Positions 15,619 to 25,883 of a stretch of DNA of 64,000 nucleotides are shown here, one piece after another; positions within the stretch are counted from its first letter, which is position 1, and each line of letters begins with the position of its first letter. A model generated the notes under the pieces. The model was not told the origin of the DNA, did no database searches, and was given only the letters and a program-made list of their open reading frames with translations. Made by a program: the position numbers and the translations under genes. The DNA comes from Lipingzhangella_A rawalii (GTDB lineage Bacteria; Actinomycetota; Actinomycetes; Streptosporangiales; Streptosporangiaceae): positions 434,001-498,000 of the forward strand of contig NZ_JAVLVT010000005.1 in assembly GCF_031628175.1 (NCBI RefSeq). The letters are read 5' to 3'.

Positions 15619-16587
15619 GTGCCGAGCGCGGGAGGCCGAAGTGAGCGGGAACCGCTCGATGGCCAGCGGCCAGCCGCACCAGACGCGGCTGTCACCCGGC
15701 AGTTCGTACGAACGGAGACCGACGAACCGGCCGACGCCATGGCCACCCAGGTTTTCGCGCGGCCTGGGGACGAGCCCTCGCCCCAAGCCAGCGCACCGCG
15801 TGCCGAGACCGGCGATAGCCCCACCGGATCCCGGGCGGGGGCCACCCAACCCATGCGGCGGGAGCCGTCCGGGCCCTCGTCCCCTGCCACCGGACCGGAC
15901 CGGGGGGCACGGGGGGGCGGGGGGAATGGCCGTACCTCCCGCGGCGCACGCCGCCCCGGGACGCCGCGGCGGCGGATCCGGCTGCGTTGGCTGCTGGCCT
16001 TGATCGTCCTCCTGGCCATTCTGATCCCCGCGGTGACCTGGACCCGGGTGTGGTACACGGCCAGGATGGACGAACGGCCCGCCTCCGATGCCATCCTGGT
16101 GCTCGGTGCCAGCCAGTACAACGGTCAGCCGTCCCCCATCTTCGAAGCTCGGCTCCAGCACGCCGCCGAGCTGTACCAGCAGGGGGTCGCTCCCGCGATC
16201 GTGACGGTTGGGGGCAGCCAGCCCGGTGACAACTTCACCGAGGGGGAAAGCGGACACAACTGGCTCGTGGATATCGGGATTCCTCCCGACCAGGTGGTTG
16301 GCGTCGGGGAGGGCAGTGACACCCTGGAGAGCATCGAGGCGGTGGCCCCGGTGTTCGAGGAGAACGACTGGACCAGTGCGGTGATTGTCACCGACCCGTG
16401 GCACGCCCTGCGGTCGCTGAGCATCGCGAACGACATCGGGATCGAGGCGGCGTCCTCACCGGCACGGTCCGGGCCCGCCGTCCAGAGTCGCGAGCTGCAA
16501 CTGTGGTACATCACGCGCGAGAGTGCCTCGCTGATGTACTACCGCACCTTCGGTGAGAGCGCTGACGTTACGGTGGACGCCGCCTGA
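15619..16587 (+). CDS. YdcF/SanA-family (DUF218) membrane protein
   Basis: 322 residues: a disordered Pro/Arg/Gly-rich cytoplasmic N-terminus (1-120), one membrane segment (about 123-140), then an extracytoplasmic DUF218 domain from about 157 with SDAILVLGASQYNGQPSPIFEARL and the later VIVTDPWHALRS. DUF218 proteins such as SanA and YdcF are linked to envelope integrity, but the reaction is not established. The start is GTG 15619 with a G-rich site upstream. It lies 62 bases before dgt and may be co-transcribed with it. Confidence 0.82.
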   Translation: MPSAGGRSEREPLDGQRPAAPDAAVTRQFVRTETDEPADAMATQVFARPGDEPSPQASAPRAETGDSPTGSRAGATQPMRREPSGPSSPATGPDRGARGGGGNGRTSRGARRPGTPRRRIRLRWLLALIVLLAILIPAVTWTRVWYTARMDERPASDAILVLGASQYNGQPSPIFEARLQHAAELYQQGVAPAIVTVGGSQPGDNFTEGESGHNWLVDIGIPPDQVVGVGEGSDTLESIEAVAPVFEENDWTSAVIVTDPWHALRSLSIANDIGIEAASSPARSGPAVQSRELQLWYITRESASLMYYRTFGESADVTVDAA

Positions 16588-16649
16588 GGCACCCCAACGG
16601 ACGACCCCACCGGACCCACCGTGAGTCAACGCGAGGCCATTGACGAGCT

Positions 16650-17948
16650 ATGCCCAGCTACCATTCTCACGATCGCCAGCGCCGGGTCAGCGAGCCGGCG
16701 AAGAGCGACGGTCGCAGCCCCTTCGAGCGGGACCGGGCGCGGGTGCTGCACAGTTTCTCCCTGCGCCGACTGGCAGCCAAAACGCAGGTGGTACAGCCGG
16801 GCGTTAGCGATTTTCCGCGTACGCGACTGACCCACTCCCTGGAGTGCGCCCAGATCGGCCGGGAACTGGGCAGCCGGCTGGGCTGTGACCCCGACCTCGT
16901 CGAAGCCGCCTGCCTGGCGCATGACCTGGGGCATCCCCCGTTCGGGCACAACGGTGAGGCGGCACTTGACGCGGCGGCACGGGACTGTGGCGGGTTCGAG
17001 GGCAACGCCCAGAGCCTGCGCCTGTTGACACGCCTGGAAAGCAAGGTGCTGGACCCGGACGGCGCTAGCGCCGGGCTGAACCTCACGCGTGCCACGCTGG
17101 ACGCCACAGTGAAGTATCCCTGGACGTGCGCCCAGACCCGAACCGCGACCCGCGGGCCGGCTGCTGCGGGAAAGTTCGGATGCTACACCGAGGACATCGC
17201 CGTCCTGGACTGGATCCGTGCGCACGCCCCGCACGGGCGGCGCTGCCTCGAGGCGCAGGTCATGGACTGGGCCGACGACGTCGCCTATTCCGTTCACGAC
17301 GTTGAAGACGGATTGTACGCCGGGATGATCCTTCCGGAGACGCTCGATTCCGACTCCGAACGCCAACACCTTGCCGAGCTGGCGGCACGGTCCCTGGCGG
17401 AGTCGGCTCCGGGACTCGGGGCGCCGCTGTTGGATGATGCCGGTCGTCCGCCCGGCACGGAAGAGTTGCGTCAGGTGCTCGAGGATCTGCTGGGGGAACC
17501 GTTCTGGCCACGGCAGATGGCTGGGGACCTCCGCTCCCTCGCCCGGCTCAAGGACCTGACCAGTGCACTGATCGGACGTTTCTGTGGGGCCGCAGAGCGG
17601 GCTACTCTGGCCCGGCAGCGTGCGGAGGCACAGGAGTGGGGCCGATACACCGCTGAGTTGATCGTTCCGCGACGTCAGGTGCTGGAGTGTGCGCTCCTCA
17701 AAGCGATCGCGGTCCGCTATGTCCTGGGGCGCGACGGGGCACGCGAACACCAGGAGTGGGAGCGGGGCATCGTGACCGAACTGGTCGCGGCGGTCGCGCA
17801 CGGGGCTCCGGCCACACTCGATCCGGCCCTGCGTCCGGGGTACGTAGCCGCCGGGGACGACGCCGCTGCCCTGCGGGTGGTCATCGACCAGGTGGCGTCC
17901 CTGACCGACACCTCGGCCCTGGCCTGGCACCGTGAGCTGTGCGGATGA
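16650..17948 (+). CDS. dgt: Deoxyguanosinetriphosphate triphosphohydrolase-like protein (dGTPase)
   Basis: 432-residue HD-domain phosphohydrolase that removes triphosphate from dNTPs. The family start is evident (HDRQRR then FERDRARVLHSFSLRRLAAKTQV), followed by RTRLTHSLECAQIGREL and the metal-binding CLAHDLGHPPFGHNGE around residue 90, and a third metal Asp in MDWADDVAYSVHD. ATG 16650 is the family start, though its ribosome-binding site is weak. Linkage with dnaG and a sigma gene downstream is conserved in actinomycetes, here interrupted by one opposite-strand gene. Confidence 0.94.
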   Translation: MPSYHSHDRQRRVSEPAKSDGRSPFERDRARVLHSFSLRRLAAKTQVVQPGVSDFPRTRLTHSLECAQIGRELGSRLGCDPDLVEAACLAHDLGHPPFGHNGEAALDAAARDCGGFEGNAQSLRLLTRLESKVLDPDGASAGLNLTRATLDATVKYPWTCAQTRTATRGPAAAGKFGCYTEDIAVLDWIRAHAPHGRRCLEAQVMDWADDVAYSVHDVEDGLYAGMILPETLDSDSERQHLAELAARSLAESAPGLGAPLLDDAGRPPGTEELRQVLEDLLGEPFWPRQMAGDLRSLARLKDLTSALIGRFCGAAERATLARQRAEAQEWGRYTAELIVPRRQVLECALLKAIAVRYVLGRDGAREHQEWERGIVTELVAAVAHGAPATLDPALRPGYVAAGDDAAALRVVIDQVASLTDTSALAWHRELCG

Positions 17949-18076
17949 CCTCCGGCCGCGGTGTGGAACTGGGTCCCGTGCGGGCGTGGGGATAGGTCTG
18001 CCCAGCACCACCCGGAAACGAGGCACAGCGAGGAACGGAGCCTGCATGGATACGCTCCGTTACCACCCAGCCGGGA

Positions 18077-19378
18077 TCAGTCGCCGTCCCCATCGGCGTC
18101 GACGGCACCCGTGAAGGCGAGAAACTCCGCACGGCGATCCGGAAGCCCCCAGGCTGCGAGGGTCTCGGCGACCTCCGGTAGTTCCCATGCGGCGGCTGGC
18201 AACTCGGTGACCGCCCACAGGACTTCCTGGCGGTCCTGACTGTAGCTGTCGAAGGCGTCCGGCTGCGCAGTGTCCTGCTGTTTGGACCGGGGGCCGAAAA
18301 CCAACTCGAAGGCGTCGGCCAGTAGCGGGGACGGGTCGTCGGTCTCCGGGTCCACCCCGGCGAACAGCGTGGGGTAGGCATCAATGCAGATCCACCGGCC
18401 CTGCTCACCCAGCAGCCGCGCCGTCAGTGCCAGATAGCCGTGATCGTCGACGTCGGCGAACGGGGAGGGAAAGACCTCGGCGAGATCCGGGGTGCTCAAC
18501 CAGGGGCCGAGTACCGTCCCCACACGCTGCGGGGCAGCCTCACCGAGCTGGTGAACCAACCCCACCGCCGCCGCGACCGTGCGCGGATCGTCCTCCTCGC
18601 CGTCCACGAACCGCTCCAGATAGGCGGTGCTGTCGGTGTCCTGTGGGCCCGCCAGCATCCCCACCGCGTACAGCACCGAGGCGAATTCCTCATCATCGAC
18701 GAAGGTGGCCCCCTCCAACGCCCGCAGGGCAGGGATGAGGGTCTCGGCATGCTCCGGAAACAGCGCCAACAGGTTCGCGGTCTCCTGGGGCACGAACTCG
18801 CCGGAGCGCAGCTGGGAGTCCGTCACCAGTTCCAACAGGTGGGAAACCTCGCCGCTGAGGGCCTCGTAGGTAGCCAGCTCCGCGGCGAGAATCTCGGCCC
18901 CCGCGGGCTGGTCCAGCGCCGCCAACTGCGTTCCGGCCCGACGCCGCTGCTGCTCGGTGTCCGCCGTGTCCAGCACCTTCTGGAAGTGGTTCCGCGCCTC
19001 GTCGACGGAGACGGAACCAACCCAGGCCACCTCGCTGCGCCATTCCGCCAGGTCCTCCGGCCCCGGAAACCGCGGGACCCGGTCCCCGGGAACGCCGGCG
19101 GCGAGTTCGTGGAGCAGGCTGAGGACGTCGTAGGGCTGGGGAGTCTCCGGGTGACAGGCCAGCCGCACCAGGAACGGGACCGCCCACGGTGCGGCGCGGT
19201 GTCCGGGCTGCGGATAGTTGAGGATCTCCCCCAGTCGCAGCGCCGACTCCACCGAGGACTCCGCGGAACACAACCCCCGCAGTAGTCCGGGTATGGCTGG
19301 CCCTCCGTCCGGGGCCAGCTCACGCCAGTCGACGTCGACAATGCCGCTCAGGGGATGGGTGCTGGGTTGGCTCGCCAT
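18077..19378 (-). CDS. Hypothetical protein, probably alpha-helical repeat
   Basis: 433 residues, acidic, no signal peptide or membrane segment. I do not recognise a family with certainty. The sequence consists of repeating helix-like blocks of 35-45 residues rich in Leu, Ala and Glu (for example LLRGLCSAESSVESALRLGEIL, and RTVAAAVGLVHQLGEA), which suggests a HEAT-like solenoid used for protein contacts. Codon use looks normal for the genome. ATG 19378 is preferred over upstream in-frame codons. It lies on the opposite strand between dgt and dnaG, which are neighbours in related genomes, so it may be a later insertion. Confidence 0.7.
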   Translation of the reverse strand: MASQPSTHPLSGIVDVDWRELAPDGGPAIPGLLRGLCSAESSVESALRLGEILNYPQPGHRAAPWAVPFLVRLACHPETPQPYDVLSLLHELAAGVPGDRVPRFPGPEDLAEWRSEVAWVGSVSVDEARNHFQKVLDTADTEQQRRRAGTQLAALDQPAGAEILAAELATYEALSGEVSHLLELVTDSQLRSGEFVPQETANLLALFPEHAETLIPALRALEGATFVDDEEFASVLYAVGMLAGPQDTDSTAYLERFVDGEEDDPRTVAAAVGLVHQLGEAAPQRVGTVLGPWLSTPDLAEVFPSPFADVDDHGYLALTARLLGEQGRWICIDAYPTLFAGVDPETDDPSPLLADAFELVFGPRSKQQDTAQPDAFDSYSQDRQEVLWAVTELPAAAWELPEVAETLAAWGLPDRRAEFLAFTGAVDADGDGD

Positions 19379-19475
19379 GCGCTCGACACTATCGCCCCCG
19401 ACTCTGCGGGCCGACCGCAGCACGGGCAGTCGGCTGTGGCTGTTTCTGTGTCGGTGTCCACTGTCCGCGTGTCTC

Positions 19476-19481
19476 TAGACT
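19476..19481 (+). promoter_or_regulatory. -10 element (TAGACT) of dnaG
   Basis: TAGACT ends 8 bases before the dnaG ATG, predicting a leaderless transcript. The upstream -35 is weak. Confidence 0.55.
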
Positions 19482-19489
19482 TGACGACT

Positions 19490-21361
19490 ATGGCCGGACG
19501 GATCCGCGCAGAGGACGTCGCAACAGTACGGGAGCGTTCCCCCATCGCCGAGGTGATCGGGGAGTACCTTGAACTACGCAATGCCGGAGGCGACTCACTG
19601 AAGGGCCTGTGCCCCTTCCACGACGAGAGCACCCCCTCGTTCCACGTGACCCCCTCGCGTGGCCTGTACTACTGCTTCGGCTGCGAGGCCGGAGGGGACG
19701 TGCTGGCCTTCGTGCGGGAGATGGACCAGCTCAGCTTCAGCGAGGCCGTGGAGGCCCTCGCGCAGCGTGCCGGGATCCAGCTGCGCTACGAAGAGGGCGG
19801 GTATGTTCCCCGTAACGAGCAGAGTCAGCGCCAGCGGCTCCTCGAAGCGCACCGGGTGGCCGCCGAGTTCTACGCCGAGCAGCTGTTGACCTCCCGGGCC
19901 CACGAGGCCCGCCAGTTCCTCAAGGACCGGGGCTTCACCCGTGCTGACGCCGAGCATTTCGGTGTGGGCTACGCGCCCCCCGGATGGGAGGTGCTGACCT
20001 CCCACCTGCGGCAGAAGGGGTTCACCGACGCGGAAATCATGCTGGGCGGGCTCGCGAGCCAGGGCCGGCGAGGTCCCTACGACAAGTTCCGTAACCGGCT
20101 GGTGTGGCCGGTGCGGGAGATCACCGGGGAGGTCGTGGGCTTCGGGGCGCGACGGCTCGACCCCGAGGACACGGGGCCCAAATACCTCAACACCCAGGAA
20201 ACCCCGATCTTCAAGAAGAGCAGCCTGCTCTACGGCCTGGACCTGGCTCGCAGAGAGATTTCCCGGCGAGCACAGGTGATCGTGGTCGAGGGCTATACCG
20301 ACGTGATGGCCTGCCACCTCGCGGGAGAGAAGACCGCAGTGGCCACCTGTGGCACCGCGTTCAGCAGTGGACACGTGCAGTTGCTCCGCCGCCTCGTGGG
20401 CGGTCCCTCCTCCGGGAGCAGCGTCATCTTCACCTTCGACGGGGATGCCGCCGGACACAAGGCCGCGGTACGCGCCTTCGAGGAGGCACGCGGCGAGTTC
20501 ACCCACACCTACGCCGCTATCCAGCCAGACGGCCTGGACCCCTGTGACCTGCGGCTGGAACGCAACGACGCGGGACTGCAAGCCCTGATCGACGCGAAGC
20601 GCCCCCTGTCCGAAGTCGTGATGGAGAACCAGGTGGCGCGTTTCGACGTCAACACGATCGAGGGCCAGCTCGCGGCGATCGACGCCGCAGCCCCCGCACT
20701 CGCCACCGTGCAGGACCCGGACGCGTGGGAGAAGACCGTGCAGTGGTTGGCGCGTCAGGTCAAGGAAACCAACCTCGACCTCGTCAAGCGCCGGGTACGT
20801 GTGGGCGCCTCTGCCCAGCCCGGCCATCGTCAGGACGAGGAGACGCAGCAGCGTCCCGCCCCGGCGACGCGTGCACGCACCTACGACCTACGGGACCCCA
20901 CCGTGCGGCGGGAGCGCCAGGCCCTCAAGCTCGCGATCCAGTTTCCTCACCTGGCTCGCAGTTTCGACGAGCTGGACCCCACGGCCTTCACCGTCCGCGA
21001 GCACCAGGCCATGCACGAGCTGATTCGTGGCCGCGGCGGGGTGGCCGCGGTGGAGTACCCCCAACGCTGGGGGCTGGACCTCTACGATGCGGCCCCCAAC
21101 GAGGTGCAGGCCGCCTTCCTCACCGAGCTGGCCAGTGAACCGATTGAGGTGGATGGGGAGCTGAGCGAGCAGGCGGCCACCGAGATTCTGCGGCGGATAC
21201 GGCTGGACGTGGTGAGCCGCCAGATCGCCGAGATCCGGGCGCAGCTGGAGCGACAGGACCAGCAGGGCGACCCCGAGGAGTACAACCGGGTCTTCGTCGA
21301 GCTCATGACCCTCCAGGAACGGAAGCGAATGATACAGGAGGGGACGCACGGCGCGATGTGA
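19490..21361 (+). CDS. dnaG: DNA primase
   Basis: 623-residue primase that makes RNA primers at the replication fork. N-terminal zinc ribbon ligands C41, H44, C62 and C65 are visible (CPFHDE and YYCFGC). The TOPRIM catalytic core shows VVEGYTDVMA and FTFDGDAAG. The C-terminal helicase-binding domain (about 480-623) contains a basic/Gln-rich linker before it. ATG 19490 is chosen because it is the family start (MAGRIRAEDVATVRERS) and follows a -10 element at leaderless spacing. The sigma factor gene follows 38 bases later. Confidence 0.96.
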   Translation: MAGRIRAEDVATVRERSPIAEVIGEYLELRNAGGDSLKGLCPFHDESTPSFHVTPSRGLYYCFGCEAGGDVLAFVREMDQLSFSEAVEALAQRAGIQLRYEEGGYVPRNEQSQRQRLLEAHRVAAEFYAEQLLTSRAHEARQFLKDRGFTRADAEHFGVGYAPPGWEVLTSHLRQKGFTDAEIMLGGLASQGRRGPYDKFRNRLVWPVREITGEVVGFGARRLDPEDTGPKYLNTQETPIFKKSSLLYGLDLARREISRRAQVIVVEGYTDVMACHLAGEKTAVATCGTAFSSGHVQLLRRLVGGPSSGSSVIFTFDGDAAGHKAAVRAFEEARGEFTHTYAAIQPDGLDPCDLRLERNDAGLQALIDAKRPLSEVVMENQVARFDVNTIEGQLAAIDAAAPALATVQDPDAWEKTVQWLARQVKETNLDLVKRRVRVGASAQPGHRQDEETQQRPAPATRARTYDLRDPTVRRERQALKLAIQFPHLARSFDELDPTAFTVREHQAMHELIRGRGGVAAVEYPQRWGLDLYDAAPNEVQAAFLTELASEPIEVDGELSEQAATEILRRIRLDVVSRQIAEIRAQLERQDQQGDPEEYNRVFVELMTLQERKRMIQEGTHGAM

Positions 21362-21386
21362 CATCGCGGTGAGAAAACTGGCGCTC

Positions 21387-21392
21387 TACATG
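21387..21392 (+). promoter_or_regulatory. Possible -10 element (TACATG) of the sigma gene
   Basis: TACATG ends 7 bases before GTG 21400, consistent with leaderless transcription. The match to consensus is modest and there is no clear -35. Confidence 0.3.
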
Positions 21393-21399
21393 TGGCGAG

Positions 21400-22503
<1,104 letters not shown>

Positions 22504-22570
22504 ACCCGGGTCTGGTGACCGAATTCCGCCATTTCTCGGTCACCCTGCTGCGGCGGAGTGCCGGGAGCGC

Positions 22571-22576
22571 TAGGTT
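22571..22576 (+). promoter_or_regulatory. -10 element (TAGGTT) of the chitinase gene
   Basis: TAGGTT ends 8 bases before ATG 22585 (and 5 before GTG 22582), again the leaderless spacing. Confidence 0.5.
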
Positions 22577-22584
22577 CGATAGTG

Positions 22585-23940
22585 ATGACGCGTACTGGCA
22601 CGTCTGGCGGATCCGCCACGCTGGCTCAACGTAACCGGGTACTCCTGGGGGTCGCGGTGGCTGCGGTCCTCGGAGCACTGTTCTTCAGCGTTCTCACCGT
22701 GATCACCACCAACGGGTCCCGCGGTGGTGGGGAAGGTGCTGACCGGGAGCGGGTCGCCTACTTCGCGGACTGGAACACCGCGAACCGTGGATACCGCATC
22801 CTGGATGTGGCCGAGAGCGGGGCGGCCGAGCACATGTCCACCCTGCTGTGGGCGTTCGGGGACGTCAACGCGGAGGGGCTGTGCTACATCGACCCGGATG
22901 CCAACCAGCCCTGGGAGATCTACCAGCGCCGTTACGACGCCGCGGACAGCGTGGACGGGGAAGGTGACGAGCATGACCAGCAGCTCGCCGGGAGCCTGAA
23001 CCAGCTGGACAAGCTCAAAGACGACCATGCACACCTGCGCGCCGGGATTTCGCTGGGCGGTTGGAACTGGTCGACGTACTTCTCGAACGCTGCGGCCACC
23101 GAGGAGTCCCGCGCGGAGTTCGCGCGGTCCTGTATCGATCTGTGGCTGCGGGGCAACCTGCCGCAACTGAACGACGAGCCCCAAGGCGGCGAGGGTGCGG
23201 CCGAGGGCGTCTTTGACGGTATCGACATCGACTGGGAGTGGCCCGGTGGGGGAGGGCACGCGGATAACGTGACCCGCCCCGACGACGGGGCGAACTTCAC
23301 CCTGATGGTGCGTGAGCTGCGTCGCCAGTTGGATGACTATGCCGAGGAGAGCGGCCGGGATCTGTTTCTGAGCGCGTCGTTCCCGCACAGCGAGGAGCTG
23401 ATGCGGGCCGGGGTCGAACCCGAGGTCTTTGACTACCTGGATTTCGCCACCGTGCAGGGATACGACTTCACGGGTACGTGGAGCGATGTCACCGACCACC
23501 ATTCCCAGCTGTACGCCCCGGAGGGGGCGCCCAGCTCCGCCAGCGCGCACGCGGCCGTGCAGCGCTATCTGGACCACGGCCTGCCCGCCGAGAAGCTGGT
23601 GTTGGGGATTCCGGCCTTCGGTCGTGGCTGGACCGGTGTGGATCGCGCCAATTTCGGCCGGTTCCAGCCGGGCGAGCCCGCCGAGGGCTCCTACGGTGCG
23701 GGTGTCGACCCGTACAACGAGCTTCAGGAACGCCCCGGGCAACGGTTCTTGGACCCGGTGAACGGTGCCTACTGGATCTATGACGGCACCGAGTGGTGGA
23801 CCTATGACACGCCGTGGATCGTGAACATGAAGGGGGAGTACGCCCGGGAGCACGATCTGGGTGGGCTCATGCTGTGGAACCTGGATCAGGACCCCGACGC
23901 TGAGCTGGTCGAGGCGATGGATACTGGCCTGGCGGAGTGA
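22585..23940 (+). CDS. Membrane-anchored or secreted GH18 chitinase-like glycosidase
   Basis: 451 residues. An N-terminal hydrophobic segment (about 17-38) without a clear cleavage site suggests a signal anchor. The GH18 barrel starts at RVAYFADWNTANRGY, carries SLGGWNWS, then the catalytic DGIDIDWEWP motif (residues 211-220, acid Glu218), ATVQGYDF and LVLGIPAFGRGW, and ends GGLMLWNLDQD. All key GH18 residues are present, so it should hydrolyse chitin or related N-acetylglucosamine polymers; no carbohydrate-binding module is seen. ATG 22585 fits the -10 position; GTG 22582 is an alternative. Confidence 0.92.
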   Translation: MTRTGTSGGSATLAQRNRVLLGVAVAAVLGALFFSVLTVITTNGSRGGGEGADRERVAYFADWNTANRGYRILDVAESGAAEHMSTLLWAFGDVNAEGLCYIDPDANQPWEIYQRRYDAADSVDGEGDEHDQQLAGSLNQLDKLKDDHAHLRAGISLGGWNWSTYFSNAAATEESRAEFARSCIDLWLRGNLPQLNDEPQGGEGAAEGVFDGIDIDWEWPGGGGHADNVTRPDDGANFTLMVRELRRQLDDYAEESGRDLFLSASFPHSEELMRAGVEPEVFDYLDFATVQGYDFTGTWSDVTDHHSQLYAPEGAPSSASAHAAVQRYLDHGLPAEKLVLGIPAFGRGWTGVDRANFGRFQPGEPAEGSYGAGVDPYNELQERPGQRFLDPVNGAYWIYDGTEWWTYDTPWIVNMKGEYAREHDLGGLMLWNLDQDPDAELVEAMDTGLAE

Positions 23941-23950
23941 CACATAGGTA

Positions 23951-23980
23951 CTCAGAGTGATTCGGAGTGATTCGGAGTGA
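23951..23980. repeat. Tandem 10-base repeat (TTCGGAGTGA)
   Basis: Two exact copies (23961-23970, 23971-23980) preceded by a diverged copy CTCAGAGTGA (23951-23960), directly after the chitinase stop. Confidence 0.7.
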
Positions 23981-24151
23981 CGCGGTAGTGCACTCCGTGG
24001 AGTGGCGGAATGCGGCGTTGCGGGGTGTCGTGGCACCCCCGCGGCAGCCCCCTTCCCCCGCTCTCTAGCACCTCATTGGCCGTGTGGTGCCCACATTGGC
24101 CCCCTGGGGGCTCCACTCGTCCGGGGTGGCCCCGAAGCTCCATAGTCACCC

Positions 24152-24173
24152 CGACGCCACCCGGGTGGCGTCG
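24152..24173. terminator. Perfect 22-bp palindrome, possible bidirectional terminator
   Basis: 11-bp arms with no spacer between convergent genes. It could end transcription from either side. Confidence 0.45.
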
Positions 24174-24280
24174 CGACGATCGGGATTTGGAGTGTGGCCT
24201 GGTCGCCCGCAATTGGATCTCGAGCAACTGGCCAGTTGCGTCGATGGGTGGGTGCCGGGGCTTGCACCTGGTGGAGGGGC

Positions 24281-24751
24281 CTACGGGCGGTGCGTCTCGA
24301 CGAGACCGGATTCGGGACGCCAGTGACGAATCAGGAGCGCATCGCGCTCTTCGGTCAGGCCAACCGTGACCACCGAATCCAGCTCCAGCCGGAACAGGTG
24401 CGCCGCTGGGTCTTGCTGCTGTATCTGGTCGAACAGGGGGCCGGATGTGATTTCCTCGGCTCGGCCCGTGAGTTTGGCGTCCAGCAGACCATCTGGGGAC
24501 GCGGTGCCGTCTCCCGGATTGCTGTGTAGGGCGAACCGCGGATCGCGGAGAAGGTCGCGGGCCTTGCGGGCTCCTGACATGGACCCGACAGTGATATCGA
24601 TGTCCCCGAACTGTACCTCGGTTCCGCTGACCCGCGGGGAGCCGTCGGCACACAGGGTCGCGAGGACGTGATGGGTGGCGGCTTCGAATCGCGCCTGCAC
24701 CTCGGCGGCGAAACTTGGCTGTTCGGTGGTGAACTGCTGCCAGGTGGTCAT
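24281..24751 (-). CDS. Pyridoxamine 5'-phosphate oxidase-family (flavin split-barrel) protein
   Basis: 156 residues of a single split-barrel domain: HHVLATLCADGSPRVSGTEVQF is the usual start of the FMN-binding fold, followed by ARDLLRDPRFALHSN. Members bind FMN, F420 or biliverdin; the cofactor and substrate here cannot be decided from sequence. ATG 24751 is chosen because AGGATGG precedes it; ATG 24760 is an alternative. The protein is probably cytoplasmic and has no operon partner close by. Confidence 0.8.
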   Translation of the reverse strand: MTTWQQFTTEQPSFAAEVQARFEAATHHVLATLCADGSPRVSGTEVQFGDIDITVGSMSGARKARDLLRDPRFALHSNPGDGTASPDGLLDAKLTGRAEEITSGPLFDQIQQQDPAAHLFRLELDSVVTVGLTEERDALLIRHWRPESGLVETHRP

Positions 24752-24807
24752 GGTTTCCATCCTGGCGGGAATCTCTGACATTTACGGCTACGGAACCGCG
24801 CGTAGTC

Positions 24808-25287
24808 CTAGATTCCCATGCGCTCGCGCAGCTTGGCGAGGGCCAGTCCGGCCCGGTGGTTGATTTCGGCGTCCTGGGAATCCAGGCCCTCGTCGAACCG
24901 GGCGTGCCAGACGATCTCGTCGGTGGCGGGGGAGCGGCGGGCCACCAGCCGGACCCCCCGTCCGTCCCCGGTCAGTGGCACGTGCTGATTTACCGTGATG
25001 GTCGCAGTCACCCGCTCCTGGACGACCTCGGGAACCCGACCCGGCTCGCGCACAGTGACGTGCTGGGTACCCGAGCCGACTTCCAGAAAACTCAGCCCAT
25101 CCTCGGTCCAGTTCGCCCAGTCGATCATCTCCCAGGGAACGGATCGTCCCTGCGGAAGGTGCAGCCGGTGGTTGGTCACGACGAGGTGCCCATCCGGGGC
25201 GGTTGCGTATGCCAGGGCACGCTCCCCGCGCGCCAGGGACAGTCGTGCCCGCACATTGGACGGAACGGCGGAACCGAACAGCCACAT
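24808..25287 (-). CDS. Conserved hypothetical protein, small beta-rich (PH-like)
   Basis: 159 residues with no signal peptide. The sequence alternates short beta-like strands (ALAYATAPDGHLVVTNHRLHL, SVPWEMIDWANW), which suggests a PH-like barrel in the first 100 residues, then a helical end (INHRAGLALAKLRERMGI). I do not know its function. GGAGG lies upstream at good spacing to either GTG 25290 or ATG 25287. A second small gene on the same strand lies 59 bases upstream, and they may form a pair. Confidence 0.7.
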   Translation of the reverse strand: MWLFGSAVPSNVRARLSLARGERALAYATAPDGHLVVTNHRLHLPQGRSVPWEMIDWANWTEDGLSFLEVGSGTQHVTVREPGRVPEVVQERVTATITVNQHVPLTGDGRGVRLVARRSPATDEIVWHARFDEGLDSQDAEINHRAGLALAKLRERMGI

Positions 25288-25348
25288 CACGATCGGCCTC
25301 CGGGGCGGTGTAGAGCGGGGGTGGGCCGGAGCTGGGAGAGCGGTCCAC

Positions 25349-25720
25349 TCACCGGTTGTTGGATGCGCCGGGATCGGAGCTGTCCCCGCGGCTCGCCTCG
25401 GCCTGGATGGGCGGGGTGTCGCCTCCGGCGTCGCGCGGCTCGGGTACCTCGTCCCACAGGTTCAGTTCTGTCTGTTCCTGCGGGCTGGGCCGGTCCAAGA
25501 AGTCGTGCACACCGGGCACACGGTCGACGATGGTGGTACGTACCTTCCGCCCGGCCCGGGTGACCTGGGAACCGATCAGGCCGGCGGTCTCCTGGGCGGC
25601 AGGGCTGTCGGCGACCCGGCGTGCCATGCGGGTGATCTGCTCGTAGCGCCGGCGACCTGCCCGTGTCCCCAGGACGTATCCCACAGCCAGCCCGGCTGCG
25701 AAGGTGATCCGGTACCGCAT
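25349..25720 (-). CDS. Small hypothetical protein, YtxH-like N-terminus
   Basis: 123 residues starting MRYRITFAAGLAVGYVLGTRAGRRRYEQI, a hydrophobic, glycine-rich segment followed by a basic stretch, as in YtxH-type proteins tethered to the membrane. The C-terminal half is polar and disordered. A strong GGAGGA ribosome-binding site lies upstream of the ATG. Function unknown. Confidence 0.75.
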   Translation of the reverse strand: MRYRITFAAGLAVGYVLGTRAGRRRYEQITRMARRVADSPAAQETAGLIGSQVTRAGRKVRTTIVDRVPGVHDFLDRPSPQEQTELNLWDEVPEPRDAGGDTPPIQAEASRGDSSDPGASNNR

Positions 25721-25883
25721 ACGTCCTCCTCCACTCGGCTCCTCCAGTGATATCCGAAAGGCTACCCTCGTGGAACCAGCGAGCCGCGGACCGGCACGGA
25801 ACTCGCGACGATGTGCAGACCACTCCCGCAGATGCGCTAAGGTGGATGCCGTTGGCGCGGCGGACAGCCCGCCGGCAGCGCGA

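Larger units (their letters stand above)
23941..24280. other. 340-base convergent intergenic region with short repeats
   Basis: No gene is supported. It holds tandem 10-base repeats (23951-23980), a CACTCC-GT-GGAGTG hairpin (23991-24004), a perfect 22-bp palindrome (24152-24173) and a perfect 16-bp palindrome GCAACTGGCCAGTTGC (24224-24239). It lies between two convergent genes, so some of these probably end transcription. Confidence 0.6.

Noticed and set aside
15105..16121. Minus-strand open frame of 338 codons
   Set aside because: Spans the ppdK end, its terminator and the YdcF gene antisense; composition is Pro/Arg-rich noise.
24010..24369. Plus-strand open frame of 119 codons in the convergent spacer
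   Set aside because: It overlaps the oppositely oriented flavin-fold gene and contains palindromes; no coding signal.
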